Positions 16,755-26,001 of a DNA stretch of 48,035 nt are shown piece after piece. This DNA is from Crocinitomicaceae bacterium (GTDB taxonomy: Bacteria > Bacteroidota > Bacteroidia > Flavobacteriales_D > Crocinitomicaceae). Under the pieces are notes generated by a model. That model did not search any database, had not been told where the DNA came from, and was given only the letters and a program-made list of their open reading frames with translations. The DNA lies in the NCBI GenBank assembly GCA_029238665.1, contig JAQWFQ010000028.1, positions 1 through 48,035 on the forward strand, read 5' to 3'. The translations under genes were made by a program, and so were the position numbers. The first letter of the stretch is position 1. Each line of letters begins with the position of its first letter.

Positions 16755-18625
16755 TTAGAAATGGGTAATCGTGCGTCTAAAATTCGTTTTTCTTTTTCAA
16801 TGCTTTTTACTTCACCTGTTAGGTAGTGCTCAATCATTAAACTAGCAATTGGCGCAGCCCATGTTCCTCCACCTCCACCAGCATTTTCAATAAAGACTGA
16901 AATCGAAATTTTAGGATTATTCATAGGGGCAAAGGCAATAAATGCGGAATGATTAGGTTGTTTTATTTTGCCAATATAATTTTCAACGGTCCCTGTTTTA
17001 CCACAAACGGTAATCCCGTCAATGTAGGCTTTTCTAGCAGTACCACCCTGATCATGTACAACACTTTTCATCCCTTCTATAACAGAGGTAAAGTGAACAG
17101 GATCTACCATTGTTTTGTGTTTTACTGTAAACCGTTCTAGTGGGCCCTGATCTCCAATAGACTTTACAAAATGAGGAGTGTAATACCACCCACGATTAGC
17201 TATAATGGCGGCAACATTTGCCAGTTGCAGAGGAGTTAACTGAACTTCTCCTTGACCAATTGATATGGATCGTATTGTGGAGAACTTCCATTTATTGTGC
17301 CCGTACCATTTGTCGTAGTATTTTGAATCTGGAATAAGCCCTGAACGAATCCCTGTAATGTCTGCGTTTAAGCGTTTCCCAAGGCCGAAACTACGCATGT
17401 ATTTTGCCCAAACATTTAATCCAATTTCAGCATCTTTAAAACTACTAGATTTTTTTCCTTGTTCAATGATTCGTCTTACAACAGCATAGTAGTATGGGTT
17501 GCAGGACATCTTTACCGCTTCCGCAACATTTCTTGCTGAAGGGTGGTCGTGACAACCAACCATGCTTTTGTTACACGGAAACCCTGAGTTTTTGGTAATG
17601 ACACCCTCTTGCATTCCAATCAACGATTGGATTAATTTAAAGGTTGACCCAGGCATATATTCGGATGCTAGCGGCCTTGGAAATAAGGGCTTGTCTTTGT
17701 TTTTTAGTAACCCGGGGTAATTCTTGCGTATTTTACGATTACCAACCAATAGATTAGGGTCGTAATTTGGCGATGAAACCATCGCAAGAATTTCACCACT
17801 ATTAGGTTCAATAGCCACGATACACCCTTTCTTATTTTTTAGTAGTTTTTCACCGTACGATTGAAGCAACACATCGAGCCCCAGTTGAATGGGTGGAGAT
17901 TGTTTGGCAATTGTGTCGTACTTACCATCTTCAAACGACCCGATTGTATTGTTCATTGCAGAAGTTACAATGTATTTCACACCCTTTTCACCCCTGAATT
18001 GGGATTCATAGTAACGTTCAATGCCTGAGCGACCTATACGACCTCCAGGCTTGTAAAACTTATCATTGTCAATCTCTGGCTGGGTAACTTCTGAGAGGTA
18101 GCCTAAGATATTTGCTCCATTTGCATATGGGTAGTGGCGCATGCTAGACACTTCTTCATAGAAACCTTTAAAATTTTCTAAATGTGGAGCAATACGCGAA
18201 ATTTCTTCGGCACTTAACTCTTTTATGAAAGGGTAAGCCCTTCTTTTTTGATAATTCGAGGTTGTTTTGCCCGAGTGTCTGTTGTAGTATGTACCCTCTC
18301 CTTTAACAATTGCAATAAATCGATCTTTAACCTCTTGAACAGTCCATCCAATTAATTTTGAAAAAGCAAGCGTGTCTAAATGGTCGATATTTTTTTCGAC
18401 CATCATTAAGTTGTAGTATGTTTTGTTAGAAACAACTTTCTTTCCGTCACGATCAAATACAATTGCACGTGGTGGAGTTATCTCTCTTCTTTTTTCTGCA
18501 ATTTTTTGTGCGCGTAATTTCCAGGTATCATCGATTACCTGCATGTAAAATAATTTGAAAGCGTAAAGAATTCCTATAAGGATGAAAATGGATAGAATTA
18601 CGTATTTACGACCTTCAAATTTCAT
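16751..18625 (-). CDS. mrdA: Penicillin-binding protein 2 (elongation transpeptidase)
   Basis: A 624-aa class B PBP. One N-terminal membrane helix (YVILSIFILIGILYAFKLF) is followed by the pedestal domain with PPRAIVFDRDGKKVV and GRIGRSGIERYYE. The transpeptidase domain has catalytic S327 and K330 in PGSTFKLIQ, MSCNPYYY for SxN and VCGKTGTVENY for KTG. It partners with RodA to build the lateral wall. It sits in the classical mreBCD-mrdA-rodA order, with 4-nt overlaps to mreD and rodA. Confidence 0.96.
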   Translation of the reverse strand: MKFEGRKYVILSIFILIGILYAFKLFYMQVIDDTWKLRAQKIAEKRREITPPRAIVFDRDGKKVVSNKTYYNLMMVEKNIDHLDTLAFSKLIGWTVQEVKDRFIAIVKGEGTYYNRHSGKTTSNYQKRRAYPFIKELSAEEISRIAPHLENFKGFYEEVSSMRHYPYANGANILGYLSEVTQPEIDNDKFYKPGGRIGRSGIERYYESQFRGEKGVKYIVTSAMNNTIGSFEDGKYDTIAKQSPPIQLGLDVLLQSYGEKLLKNKKGCIVAIEPNSGEILAMVSSPNYDPNLLVGNRKIRKNYPGLLKNKDKPLFPRPLASEYMPGSTFKLIQSLIGMQEGVITKNSGFPCNKSMVGCHDHPSARNVAEAVKMSCNPYYYAVVRRIIEQGKKSSSFKDAEIGLNVWAKYMRSFGLGKRLNADITGIRSGLIPDSKYYDKWYGHNKWKFSTIRSISIGQGEVQLTPLQLANVAAIIANRGWYYTPHFVKSIGDQGPLERFTVKHKTMVDPVHFTSVIEGMKSVVHDQGGTARKAYIDGITVCGKTGTVENYIGKIKQPNHSAFIAFAPMNNPKISISVFIENAGGGGGTWAAPIASLMIEHYLTGEVKSIEKEKRILDARLPISK

Positions 18626-19137
18626 TTGTCACTTGATTTAGTAACAAAAAGATATTGTAATAAAATACAAACTAAGAATGATGCCGGAATGCTGATGGCT
18701 ACCTTTTGTAGCACAAATAATAACTCATTTAATTTGAACATCTCCAATAAGAAAAACCAAAAATGATGAATTACAAGCAGTAGGCCAAAGGTTTTGAAGA
18801 ACCACTTCCTGCCCATTTCGAAAATATTAGGCCTCAACAGTGTATCGTAACCATCTCTGGGTGCAAAAAGCTTAAAAATAAAAGGCCTTGCGTAGGCAAA
18901 TGTCAACAAAGCAGAGGTATGTAATCCGTAAGTGTTAGACATGGAATCGATAGAAATCCCTAAAAGAAATGACAATGCAAGCAAAGGAAAAATGCTAAGT
19001 TCAACAGGGAGTAAAAAAATAAATAGTGGGTAAACCATTAGCTGCACCCCAAAGCCAAGTTCAACTTGATTGAGGACAAACACCTGTATAAGTATAAAGA
19101 ACAAAAACCGTACTATATGTTTAATTAACATACTCAT
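18622..19137 (-). CDS. mreD: Rod shape-determining protein MreD
   Basis: A 171-aa integral membrane protein with about five helices and little else, the usual form of MreD. The core LLGISIDSMSNTYGLHTSALL resembles the G(x)xxDxxxxxxxGxxAL motif of the family. It bridges MreC and the elongation enzymes in the inner membrane. Identification rests strongly on position between mreC and mrdA with ATGA-type overlaps on both sides, since MreD sequences diverge quickly. Confidence 0.88.
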   Translation of the reverse strand: MSMLIKHIVRFLFFILIQVFVLNQVELGFGVQLMVYPLFIFLLPVELSIFPLLALSFLLGISIDSMSNTYGLHTSALLTFAYARPFIFKLFAPRDGYDTLLRPNIFEMGRKWFFKTFGLLLVIHHFWFFLLEMFKLNELLFVLQKVAISIPASFLVCILLQYLFVTKSSDK

Positions 19138-19973
19138 AATCCATGCTCATTTAGGGTTAATGACTCTAACTTTTTTTGTTCTTCGAGGAGTATATTTTTA
19201 ACAACGTAAACACGTTGTAGAGATGTGTAGTTTTCTGAAAACTTCAGGGTGATGTCCCAAAGTGGCTTCCCTTCAATTTCTGTAGCTTTTTCAATTTTTC
19301 CAACAGGAATCCCTCGTGGAAATATGCCGCCACCACCACGCGTAACGACAGCGGCCCATTTTTTTAATTCAACGTCATTAGACACGCCCCACATTGTTCC
19401 GCGACGTGCATCTTTTCCATTCCACTTCAGTAATCCAAACTGGCCGGTCTTCTCAATCATAACATCAACATTGATACTTTCTGTAAGGCAAGATTTGACT
19501 ACAGAGTAATGATCGCTAGAATTGTGAATGACACCGACAACTCCTTTCCCTGAAAACACCCCCATGCCGCGAACAACCCCTTGTTTAGACCCAATGTTTA
19601 AAGTAAAGTAGTTGTTGCGTTTATCGTGCGTAGAATTAATTAATGTTGCTGGAATGTATTCATATTGTTGCTGATATGTTGTATCCTCAATTTTTACAAG
19701 CCCATTATTCACTTGAACAAAACTAAAAGGAAGCCTATCCATTAAAGCTATGTTCTCTTTTTGCAGGTTGGTGTTGTTTTCACTTAGGTTGAAATGTTTT
19801 GTTAAATCATTTCTAACTTCAAGAATAGAGCCTGATACAATAGAGGCTGTCGTCAAGTATTGAGCCCTTGGGAAATGAACAAAAGTGAAGTAAATAGACA
19901 GGGCGAATCCTTGCAGTAATGCAAAAAATAAAAGAACGCGAAAACGTCTAATAAATGTAAGGAAGTTACGCAT
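19134..19973 (-). CDS. mreC: Rod shape-determining protein MreC
   Basis: A 279-aa bitopic protein: a short cytoplasmic part, one membrane helix (VLLFFALLQGFALSIYFTF), a coiled-coil linker at about residues 50-75 (LTKHFNLSENNTNLQKENIA) and a periplasmic beta-domain. Signature segments are NIGSKQGVVRGMGVFSGKGV and GVIHNSSDHYSVVKSCLTES. TRGGGGIFPRGIPVGKIEKA follows. It activates PBP2-RodA. It lies 43 nt after mreB and overlaps mreD by 4 nt. Confidence 0.94.
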   Translation of the reverse strand: MRNFLTFIRRFRVLLFFALLQGFALSIYFTFVHFPRAQYLTTASIVSGSILEVRNDLTKHFNLSENNTNLQKENIALMDRLPFSFVQVNNGLVKIEDTTYQQQYEYIPATLINSTHDKRNNYFTLNIGSKQGVVRGMGVFSGKGVVGVIHNSSDHYSVVKSCLTESINVDVMIEKTGQFGLLKWNGKDARRGTMWGVSNDVELKKWAAVVTRGGGGIFPRGIPVGKIEKATEIEGKPLWDITLKFSENYTSLQRVYVVKNILLEEQKKLESLTLNEHGL

Positions 19974-20016
19974 GTTCTAAGTTTGTGTTTCCTTAAATTA
20001 ACAAGGAGTATTGCTG

Positions 20017-21042
20017 TTAGTCACTGATTAAGAATTGAAATTTACCAATGTTTTTCAATGCGATACTTGTTCCTCTTGCAACGGCTCTTAACGGATCCTC
20101 TGCAATGTGAACGGGCAGTTTTGTTTTCATTGAAACTCGGTGGTCAAGGCCTCTCAGCATAGACCCCCCTCCTGCTAGATAGATTCCTGTTTTATAGATA
20201 TCGGCAGAAAGCTCTGGTGGGGTCATCTCAAGGGCACTCAAAATGGCCTCTTCAATTTTTGAAATCGTTTTATCTAGTGCATGAGCAATTTCTACAAAAG
20301 AAATGACAATTTCTTTTGGAATACCTGTCATTAAATCTCGTCCTTGAACAGCATAATCTTCTGGTGGATTGTCTAACTCAGGTAAAGCAGCACCTACATT
20401 TATTTTAATTTCTTCGGCAGTACGCTCACCAACAAGAATATTGTGTTGACGACGCATATATTCCTCAATATCTTTGGTGAAATCATCTCCGGCAACACGA
20501 ATTGACTTGTCACAAACAATACCCCCTAATGCGATTACAGCAATTTCAGAAGTACCTCCTCCGATATCAATAATCATATTCCCCATTGGCTCTTCAACAT
20601 CGATACCGATACCGATAGCCGCCGCCATAGGCTCATGAATTAAATAGACTTCTTTAGCGCCAGCGTGCTCAGCAGAATCACGAACGGCACGTTTTTCAAC
20701 CTCTGTAATTCCAGAAGGAATACAAATAACCATTCTTAGTGAAGGATTAAATAAGCTCTTTCCTGTTCCGATCATTTTGATCATCCCGCGAATCATTTGC
20801 TCAGCGGCTTGAAAATCTGCAATTACACCATCCCTTAAAGGCCTAACAGTTTCAATTAGTTTGTGTGTTTTACCATGCATTTGTTGCGCACGTTTACCAA
20901 TTGCTACTATTTTACCTGTTTGAATGTCTTTTGCTACAATTGAAGGTTCATCAACTACAACTTTGTCATTCATAATTATCAGCGTATTCGCTGTGCCTAA
21001 ATCAATTGCAATTTCTTGCGTTAAAAAGCTAAATAATCCCAT
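20017..21042 (-). CDS. mreB: Actin-like rod shape protein MreB
   Basis: A 341-aa bacterial actin that forms membrane-associated filaments guiding lateral wall synthesis. The ATPase motifs are clear: EIAIDLGTANTLI (phosphate 1), NMIIDIGGGTSEIAVIALGG (phosphate 2) and IYLAGGGSMLRGLD (adenosine). The connecting segment VICIPSGITEVEKRAVRDSA and LIHEPMAAAIGIGIDV are typical of MreB. The N-terminus MGLFSFLTQ could serve as the amphipathic membrane anchor. It heads the rod-shape operon, which continues through rodA and probably PBP1A. Confidence 0.97.
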   Translation of the reverse strand: MGLFSFLTQEIAIDLGTANTLIIMNDKVVVDEPSIVAKDIQTGKIVAIGKRAQQMHGKTHKLIETVRPLRDGVIADFQAAEQMIRGMIKMIGTGKSLFNPSLRMVICIPSGITEVEKRAVRDSAEHAGAKEVYLIHEPMAAAIGIGIDVEEPMGNMIIDIGGGTSEIAVIALGGIVCDKSIRVAGDDFTKDIEEYMRRQHNILVGERTAEEIKINVGAALPELDNPPEDYAVQGRDLMTGIPKEIVISFVEIAHALDKTISKIEEAILSALEMTPPELSADIYKTGIYLAGGGSMLRGLDHRVSMKTKLPVHIAEDPLRAVARGTSIALKNIGKFQFLISD

Positions 21043-21141
21043 TTTTTTCTTGCGCTGCTAAATGATTTATAATGATTGCGTTGTTTCCAGTTGAAAAGTA
21101 GTGTTTTTTGAGCTATTTTTTATCAAAAACAACACGTTTTT

Positions 21142-22671
21142 TTAATGCTTAAAGTGACGATTTCCTGTGAATACCATTGCAATATCATTGTCGTTACAGT
21201 AATCAATAGATAATTGATCTTTAATTGATCCTCCTGGCTGAATAACAACCTTTATCCCTTCGTTTCCTGCAATTTCAACACAGTCTGGGAATGGGAAAAA
21301 TGCATCAGAAGCCATTACAGCCCCGTTTAAGTCGAAATTAAATGACTTTGCTTTATGGATTGATTGAACCAGTGCATCAACACGTGATGTTTGACCAGTA
21401 CCACCTGCTAAAAGTTGCTTGTTTTTAGCAAGAATAATAGTGTTTGACTTGGTGTGCTTAACTAGTTTGTTTGCAAAAAGTAAATCTTCAATTTCGCTTT
21501 CCGTTGGTTTCACGTTGGTTCTGCTCTCTAGATCTGATTTAATTTCAGAAATTAGATCTTTATCTTGCTCTAAGACGCCATTTAAAATAGTTCTGAATTG
21601 ACGCTTTGGCAGCTCAACCTCTTTTTGAATTAGTAAGACACGATTTTTTTTGCTTTTTAACAGTTCGAGCGCTTCGGCATCATATCCGGGCGCAATAACA
21701 ACCTCACAAAAAAGAACATTAATCTCATTCGCAGTTGCTAAATCGATTGTTCTGTTACTAATTAAGATTCCGCCAAATGCGCTTACTGGGTCTCCCGCTA
21801 AAGCGTCTAAATAAGCTTGGTGTAAAGTGTCTCTTGTGGCTAAACCACACGCATTGTTGTGTTTTAATATTGCAAAAGTTGGGCCGTCATTTTTAAATTC
21901 TCCCATTAAATTAACGGCAGCGTCAACATCTAAGAGGTTGTTGTATGACAACGCTTTACCATGCAATTTCTCAAAAATCTCATCCATGTCACCATGGAAA
22001 ATTCCTTTTTGATGAGGGTTTTCACCATAGCGCAGTGTTTGCGCCTCTGTTATGCTATGTTTGAACACTTCTTTTTCTCCAGCATTGAAGTAGTTAAAGA
22101 TGTGTGTATCGTAGTGAGATGAAACTTCAAATGCATCTCTTGAAAATGATTTACGTTCGTCCTCAGTTGTCTCCCCTTTTCTAGCGGAGATGATTTCTAA
22201 AAATGGAGCGTATTGATTTTTGGAAGGAATAATAACAACATCTTTGTAGTTCTTTGCGGCAGCTCGTATTAAAGAAATACCACCGATATCAATTTTCTCA
22301 ATAATTGCACTATGATCTGCACCTGAAGCGACAGTATCTTCGAATGGATATAGGTCAACAATAACCAGGTCCAATTCAGGAATATCAAACTCGTTTATTT
22401 GCTCTTGGTCAGAAGCTAAATCTCTTCGTGTTAAAATTCCGCCGAAGATTTTCGGGTGTAAGGTTTTTACACGCCCACCTAAAATTGAAGGATAAGAAGT
22501 TAAGTCCTCAACACGAACAACAGGAATGTTGTGTTTTTCAATAAATGCTTGAGTTCCTCCTGTAGAATATAGTGTTACACCATTCTTGTGTAATTCCTTA
22601 ATAATAGGCTCAAGTCCAGTCTTATCAAATACTGAAATTAGTGCTGATTTAATCTTTTTTGTACCGCTCAT
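21142..22671 (-). CDS. purH: Bifunctional AICAR transformylase / IMP cyclohydrolase
   Basis: A 509-aa protein from the ATG at 22671; the open frame extends upstream to 22746, but MSGTKKIKSALISVFDKTG is the expected start. The N-terminal IMP cyclohydrolase domain shows SVFDKTG, TLYSTGGTQAFIE, GGRVKTLHPKIFGGIL and VDLYPFEDTV. The C-terminal transformylase domain shows LRYGENPHQKG, LKHNNACGLA, DPVSAFGGILISN and the final MASDAFFPFPDCVEIA and VIQPGGSIKDQ. It performs the last two steps of IMP synthesis. The gene stands alone, divergent from the response regulator. Confidence 0.97.
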   Translation of the reverse strand: MSGTKKIKSALISVFDKTGLEPIIKELHKNGVTLYSTGGTQAFIEKHNIPVVRVEDLTSYPSILGGRVKTLHPKIFGGILTRRDLASDQEQINEFDIPELDLVIVDLYPFEDTVASGADHSAIIEKIDIGGISLIRAAAKNYKDVVIIPSKNQYAPFLEIISARKGETTEDERKSFSRDAFEVSSHYDTHIFNYFNAGEKEVFKHSITEAQTLRYGENPHQKGIFHGDMDEIFEKLHGKALSYNNLLDVDAAVNLMGEFKNDGPTFAILKHNNACGLATRDTLHQAYLDALAGDPVSAFGGILISNRTIDLATANEINVLFCEVVIAPGYDAEALELLKSKKNRVLLIQKEVELPKRQFRTILNGVLEQDKDLISEIKSDLESRTNVKPTESEIEDLLFANKLVKHTKSNTIILAKNKQLLAGGTGQTSRVDALVQSIHKAKSFNFDLNGAVMASDAFFPFPDCVEIAGNEGIKVVIQPGGSIKDQLSIDYCNDNDIAMVFTGNRHFKH

Positions 22672-22846
22672 CTCGGTTGAAATTTTGAAGTTATATTGAA
22701 AAGGTAAAAGTACTTCATTTTTTAAAAAAAAGCATCCCATTTTCACCCAAAAATCAATTTAGTTTTCAACGAAGTTTTTATTTTTTTTGTTCATTCGTTA
22801 AAAATGATTTTTGATTCCTTATTTTTAAACTCAAAGAGCAAAAATA

Positions 22847-23548
22847 ATGCGTGAAATTTGTGTTGTAGAAGATGAATCGAGCCTGTCAGAAATGATTCGA
22901 TTAAACCTTGAGTTTGAAGGGTATCACGTTACGGTCATTAATAGCGGGGCCGAAGCGCAAGTGTGTTTTGAAAATGCAATTTCATTTGACCTCATAATTT
23001 TAGACGTTATGCTTCCGGGTTGTAGTGGAATTGACTTGTGTAAACAAATCCGTCAAACATCAAGTGTTCCCGTTTTATTTTTATCGGCAAAAGGAACAAC
23101 TTCTGACCGAATAGAAGGACTGAAAGCTGGAGGGAATGACTATCTACCTAAGCCGTTTGACTTGGAGGAATTATTACTTCGCGTCGGGATTTTAATAGGT
23201 CCAGAATTGAAGGAAGTAGGACTTACGGAGGCTATTGTTGGAGATTTCTCTGTAAACTTCGAGACGTTTGAGGTGGTTAACCGATTGACAAATATGTCGC
23301 AGAACCTGTCAAAGAAAGAAGTTGCATTAATTCAACTTTTTGTAGAAAAAAAAGGCGCAGTTATATCTAGAACTGAAATTTTAGATAAAGTTTGGGGGAA
23401 GGATCAATTTCCAACAACACGAACAATTGACAACTATATTTTAAATTTTCGAAAAATCTTTGAAAAAGATCCAAGGCACCCAAAATACTTTCATTCAATT
23501 CGTGGGGTGGGATATAAATTCACAAATTCAGTTAAGAAGAAGTTATAA
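22847..23548 (+). CDS. OmpR/PhoB-family response regulator (orphan)
   Basis: A 233-aa two-component regulator. The receiver domain (residues 3-115) has the acidic pair E8/D9 in VVEDESSL, phospho-acceptor D53 in LIILDVMLPG, S80 and K102 in YLPKPFDLEE. The winged-helix DNA-binding domain (about 130-230) ends in the family pattern TRTIDNYILNFRKIFEKD and YFHSIRGVGYKF. No histidine kinase gene lies next to it, so its partner is elsewhere. It is divergent from purH and followed 69 nt later by the dCMP deaminase gene. Confidence 0.93.
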   Translation: MREICVVEDESSLSEMIRLNLEFEGYHVTVINSGAEAQVCFENAISFDLIILDVMLPGCSGIDLCKQIRQTSSVPVLFLSAKGTTSDRIEGLKAGGNDYLPKPFDLEELLLRVGILIGPELKEVGLTEAIVGDFSVNFETFEVVNRLTNMSQNLSKKEVALIQLFVEKKGAVISRTEILDKVWGKDQFPTTRTIDNYILNFRKIFEKDPRHPKYFHSIRGVGYKFTNSVKKKL

Positions 23549-23584
23549 GTCCTTCATTTAACTAAATAGCGTTGTGCTTTTTCG

Positions 23585-23592
23585 TATTTTTG
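23585..23592 (+). promoter_or_regulatory. Putative -7 element before the dCMP deaminase gene
   Basis: TATTTTTG matches TAnnTTTG and lies 26 nt before the start codon at 23618. No TTG stands at the proper upstream distance, so support is partial. Confidence 0.28.
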
Positions 23593-23617
23593 GACGCTAT
23601 CTTTTAGAATAAACACG

Positions 23618-24058
23618 ATGAATGCAATGTTGAAACAATTAAGGTACGATAAAGCGTATTTGAGAATGGCCAAAACATGGTCCGAACTTTCTCATTGCGG
23701 GCGAAAACAAGTTGGCGCGATAATCGTTAAGGATGGAATGATCATTTCCGACGGATACAATGGTACTCCAAGTGGCTTTGATAACTGTTGTGAAACCAGT
23801 GAGGGGGACACGTTGTGGTATGTTCTTCATGCCGAAGCGAACGCGATCTTAAAAGTTGCGAAATCTACGCACAACAGCCAAGATGCAACATTGTATTTAA
23901 CGCTTTCTCCATGCAAAGATTGCAGTAAACTTGTTGTTCAATCGGGTATAAAAAGAGTTGTTTTTATGGATTTATACAAAGATTCTAGCGGCATTAAATT
24001 TCTGAAAGAAGCGGGTGTTGAGGTGGAGCAAATAGAAACACCATTTGATGGAAAATAA
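23618..24058 (+). CDS. Deoxycytidylate (dCMP) deaminase
   Basis: A 146-aa zinc-dependent deaminase converting dCMP to dUMP for thymidylate synthesis. Zinc ligands and the catalytic glutamate are H71 and E73 in LHAEANAILKVA and C99/C102 in SPCKDCSK. The DGYNGTPSGFDNC segment near residue 45 is the substrate loop typical of dCMP rather than cytidine or tRNA deaminases. The length fits. The ComEB name used in Bacillus refers to the same family. Its 3' end overlaps the start of the protease gene by 11 nt. Confidence 0.93.
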   Translation: MNAMLKQLRYDKAYLRMAKTWSELSHCGRKQVGAIIVKDGMIISDGYNGTPSGFDNCCETSEGDTLWYVLHAEANAILKVAKSTHNSQDATLYLTLSPCKDCSKLVVQSGIKRVVFMDLYKDSSGIKFLKEAGVEVEQIETPFDGK

Positions 24059-25634
24059 TCAGCGAAGTACATTTTATTGGGTTCCAATTGTGATGGCTTT
24101 TTGCTTGGCAGGAGGATTGATCTTAGGGAACCTGTTAACCCCCAAAACAATGGTGGTTAATGAAACGATGAATGGGCACTCTCAAAAAATTCAAGATATA
24201 ATTTATCTATTGGATAAGAATTATGTAGACACTGTGAACTACAATGAATTGTTTGAAACAACGATTGGAGATATGCTTCACAAGCTTGACCCACACAGCA
24301 ACTACATTCCTGCCAAAGATCTAAAGGCAATGACGGAGTCTATCGAAGGTCGATTTGGAGGCGTAGGAATTCGTTTTTTTATTATTCGTGACACAGTCTG
24401 CATTACAAATGTACTACCAGGTTCTCCCGCAATGAAATCGGGCTTGAAGGCAGGGGATAAAATTCTTGCTGTAAATAATAAAGAGTTGGATAGCACAATT
24501 ACAAACAGTGCTGTTATGGGATTGTTGAAGGGGCTTGAAAACACAGACGTAAAGCTAACGGTTCTGAGAAATGGGGAACATTTTGATAAGAAAGTTACAC
24601 GTGGTTCAATTCCTGTTGAATCGGTTGTTGCGGCCTATATGATGACAGCACAGGTCGGTTATATTCGTATTGATCAATTTTCAATGTCAACTTCAATGGA
24701 ATTTTTGTTTGCAGCGAGAAATTTAAATCGGCAAGGCCTTAAAAGACTAATCATTGATGTCCGTGGAAATGGCGGTGGGTTATTAACAGGTGCTACAGAG
24801 ATTGCAGATGCATTTTTACCTGTAGGTACAGCAATTGTAGAAACAAAAGGAGCACATTCTTCATCATACGTCTACCGCGCTACACGAAATTCGGAATTGG
24901 AAGGGGTTGATGTTGCCGTATTGATTAACTCAAACAGTGCCTCTGCCTCTGAAATTTTAGCGGGTGCTCTTCAAGACAACGACCGTGGAACAATTATCGG
25001 AAGAAGGTCTTTTGGGAAGGGCTTGGTTCAAGAAGACAAGCGTTTGCGAGATGGAAGTAATTTACGATTAACAGTTGCACGTTATTACACGCCTACCGGG
25101 CGATGTATTCAAAAACCGTATTCTGAAGACTATAACTCGTACTATGAAGATCAGCTAGATCGGTATCAAAATGGAGAAATGTACAAGGTTGACTCGTCTA
25201 TGTTTGTTGACTCATTAAAGTTTACAACTCCTAAGGGAAAAGTAGTTTATGGGGGAGGAGGAATTATGCCCGATGTTTTTGTACCGTACGACACAACAGG
25301 TTCTAGTTGGTATTTTACTGAGTTGAGGTATTCAAGTGTATTTACAACGTTTGCCTTCGATTACATTCAAGACAAGCGCTATAAATGGCGTTCGCCAGAA
25401 GGCTTTAATAAGACGTTTAAGGTTACAGATGAGGTTCTAAATCGCTTTGTGAAGTTTGCAGAGTCTGAATATAATATCCAAAAAAACACGAAAGATTTGC
25501 AGTCCAGTCGTGTTTTGATTGCACAAAAAATCAAAGGAGAAATTGCACGGCAAATTTGGGTAGAACAAGGGTTCTTTCAGGTAAGCAATGCCGAAGATGT
25601 TGATGTTCAAAAAGCATTGGAGTTTTTACGGTAA
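24048..25634 (+). CDS. S41-family C-terminal processing peptidase (CtpA/Prc type)
   Basis: A 528-aa protease from the ATG at 24048; a TTG one codon earlier is less likely. An uncleaved signal or membrane helix lies at residues 10-30 (YWVPIVMAFCLAGGLILGNL). A PDZ domain (about 100-175) contains GRFGGVGIRFF and PGSPAMKSGLKAGDKILAVN. The S41 core has IDVRGNGGGLLTGA and the Ser-Lys dyad S299 (NSNSASASEILAG) and K324 (RRSFGKGLVQ). The C-terminal 120 residues are an added helical region common in Bacteroidota. It cuts periplasmic proteins near their C-termini. The overlap with the deaminase gene implies coupling but not shared function. Confidence 0.94.
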   Translation: MENNQRSTFYWVPIVMAFCLAGGLILGNLLTPKTMVVNETMNGHSQKIQDIIYLLDKNYVDTVNYNELFETTIGDMLHKLDPHSNYIPAKDLKAMTESIEGRFGGVGIRFFIIRDTVCITNVLPGSPAMKSGLKAGDKILAVNNKELDSTITNSAVMGLLKGLENTDVKLTVLRNGEHFDKKVTRGSIPVESVVAAYMMTAQVGYIRIDQFSMSTSMEFLFAARNLNRQGLKRLIIDVRGNGGGLLTGATEIADAFLPVGTAIVETKGAHSSSYVYRATRNSELEGVDVAVLINSNSASASEILAGALQDNDRGTIIGRRSFGKGLVQEDKRLRDGSNLRLTVARYYTPTGRCIQKPYSEDYNSYYEDQLDRYQNGEMYKVDSSMFVDSLKFTTPKGKVVYGGGGIMPDVFVPYDTTGSSWYFTELRYSSVFTTFAFDYIQDKRYKWRSPEGFNKTFKVTDEVLNRFVKFAESEYNIQKNTKDLQSSRVLIAQKIKGEIARQIWVEQGFFQVSNAEDVDVQKALEFLR

Positions 25635-25689
25635 GAATTCCTGATTGGCTAAAATCAGATTGTGTATCCTTTTTAAGTAATTTAGCAGC

Positions 25690-26001
25690 ATGATTTTATA
25701 TAACGTAACAGTTAGTATCGATGCGCGCATTCATGAGGAGTGGCTTGACTGGATGAAAACAAAACATATTCCCGATGTAATGGCAACAGGTTGCTTCATT
25801 GAAAGTAGACTTTCTCGTATACATGGAGAGGAAGGAGAGTTATCTTTTGCAATATCATACTTGTGTAAAACGCAAGAAGAATACGATACATATATACGAG
25901 AATACGCTGTAGAATTGCAACAAGAGCACGCTCAAAAATTTACGGATAAATTTGCTGCATTTAGAACAATGCTGACCGTTTTAGAAGAATTCAGCGCATG
26001 A
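25690..26001 (+). CDS. DUF4286-family protein
   Basis: A 103-aa cytoplasmic protein with the ferredoxin-like alpha/beta pattern of DUF4286. It opens [20 protein letters not shown], continues [21 protein letters not shown] and ends [14 protein letters not shown]. No function is established for the family. Its stop overlaps the rsmA start as ATGA (4 nt), an arrangement I believe is common in Bacteroidota. Confidence 0.85.
   Translation: MILYNVTVSIDARIHEEWLDWMKTKHIPDVMATGCFIESRLSRIHGEEGELSFAISYLCKTQEEYDTYIREYAVELQQEHAQKFTDKFAAFRTMLTVLEEFSA

Noticed and set aside
21121-21141. Terminator of purH from AAAAAC/GTTTTT
   Set aside because: The possible stem is almost entirely A-T and would be too weak to call.
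22672-22746. N-terminal extension of purH
   Set aside because: The extra 25 residues are hydrophobic and unlike PurH; the family start MSGTKKIKSALISV is at 22671.
25641-25662. Hairpin CTGATT...AATCAG after the protease gene as a terminator
   Set aside because: Only a 6-bp AT-rich stem, with no adjacent U-run.
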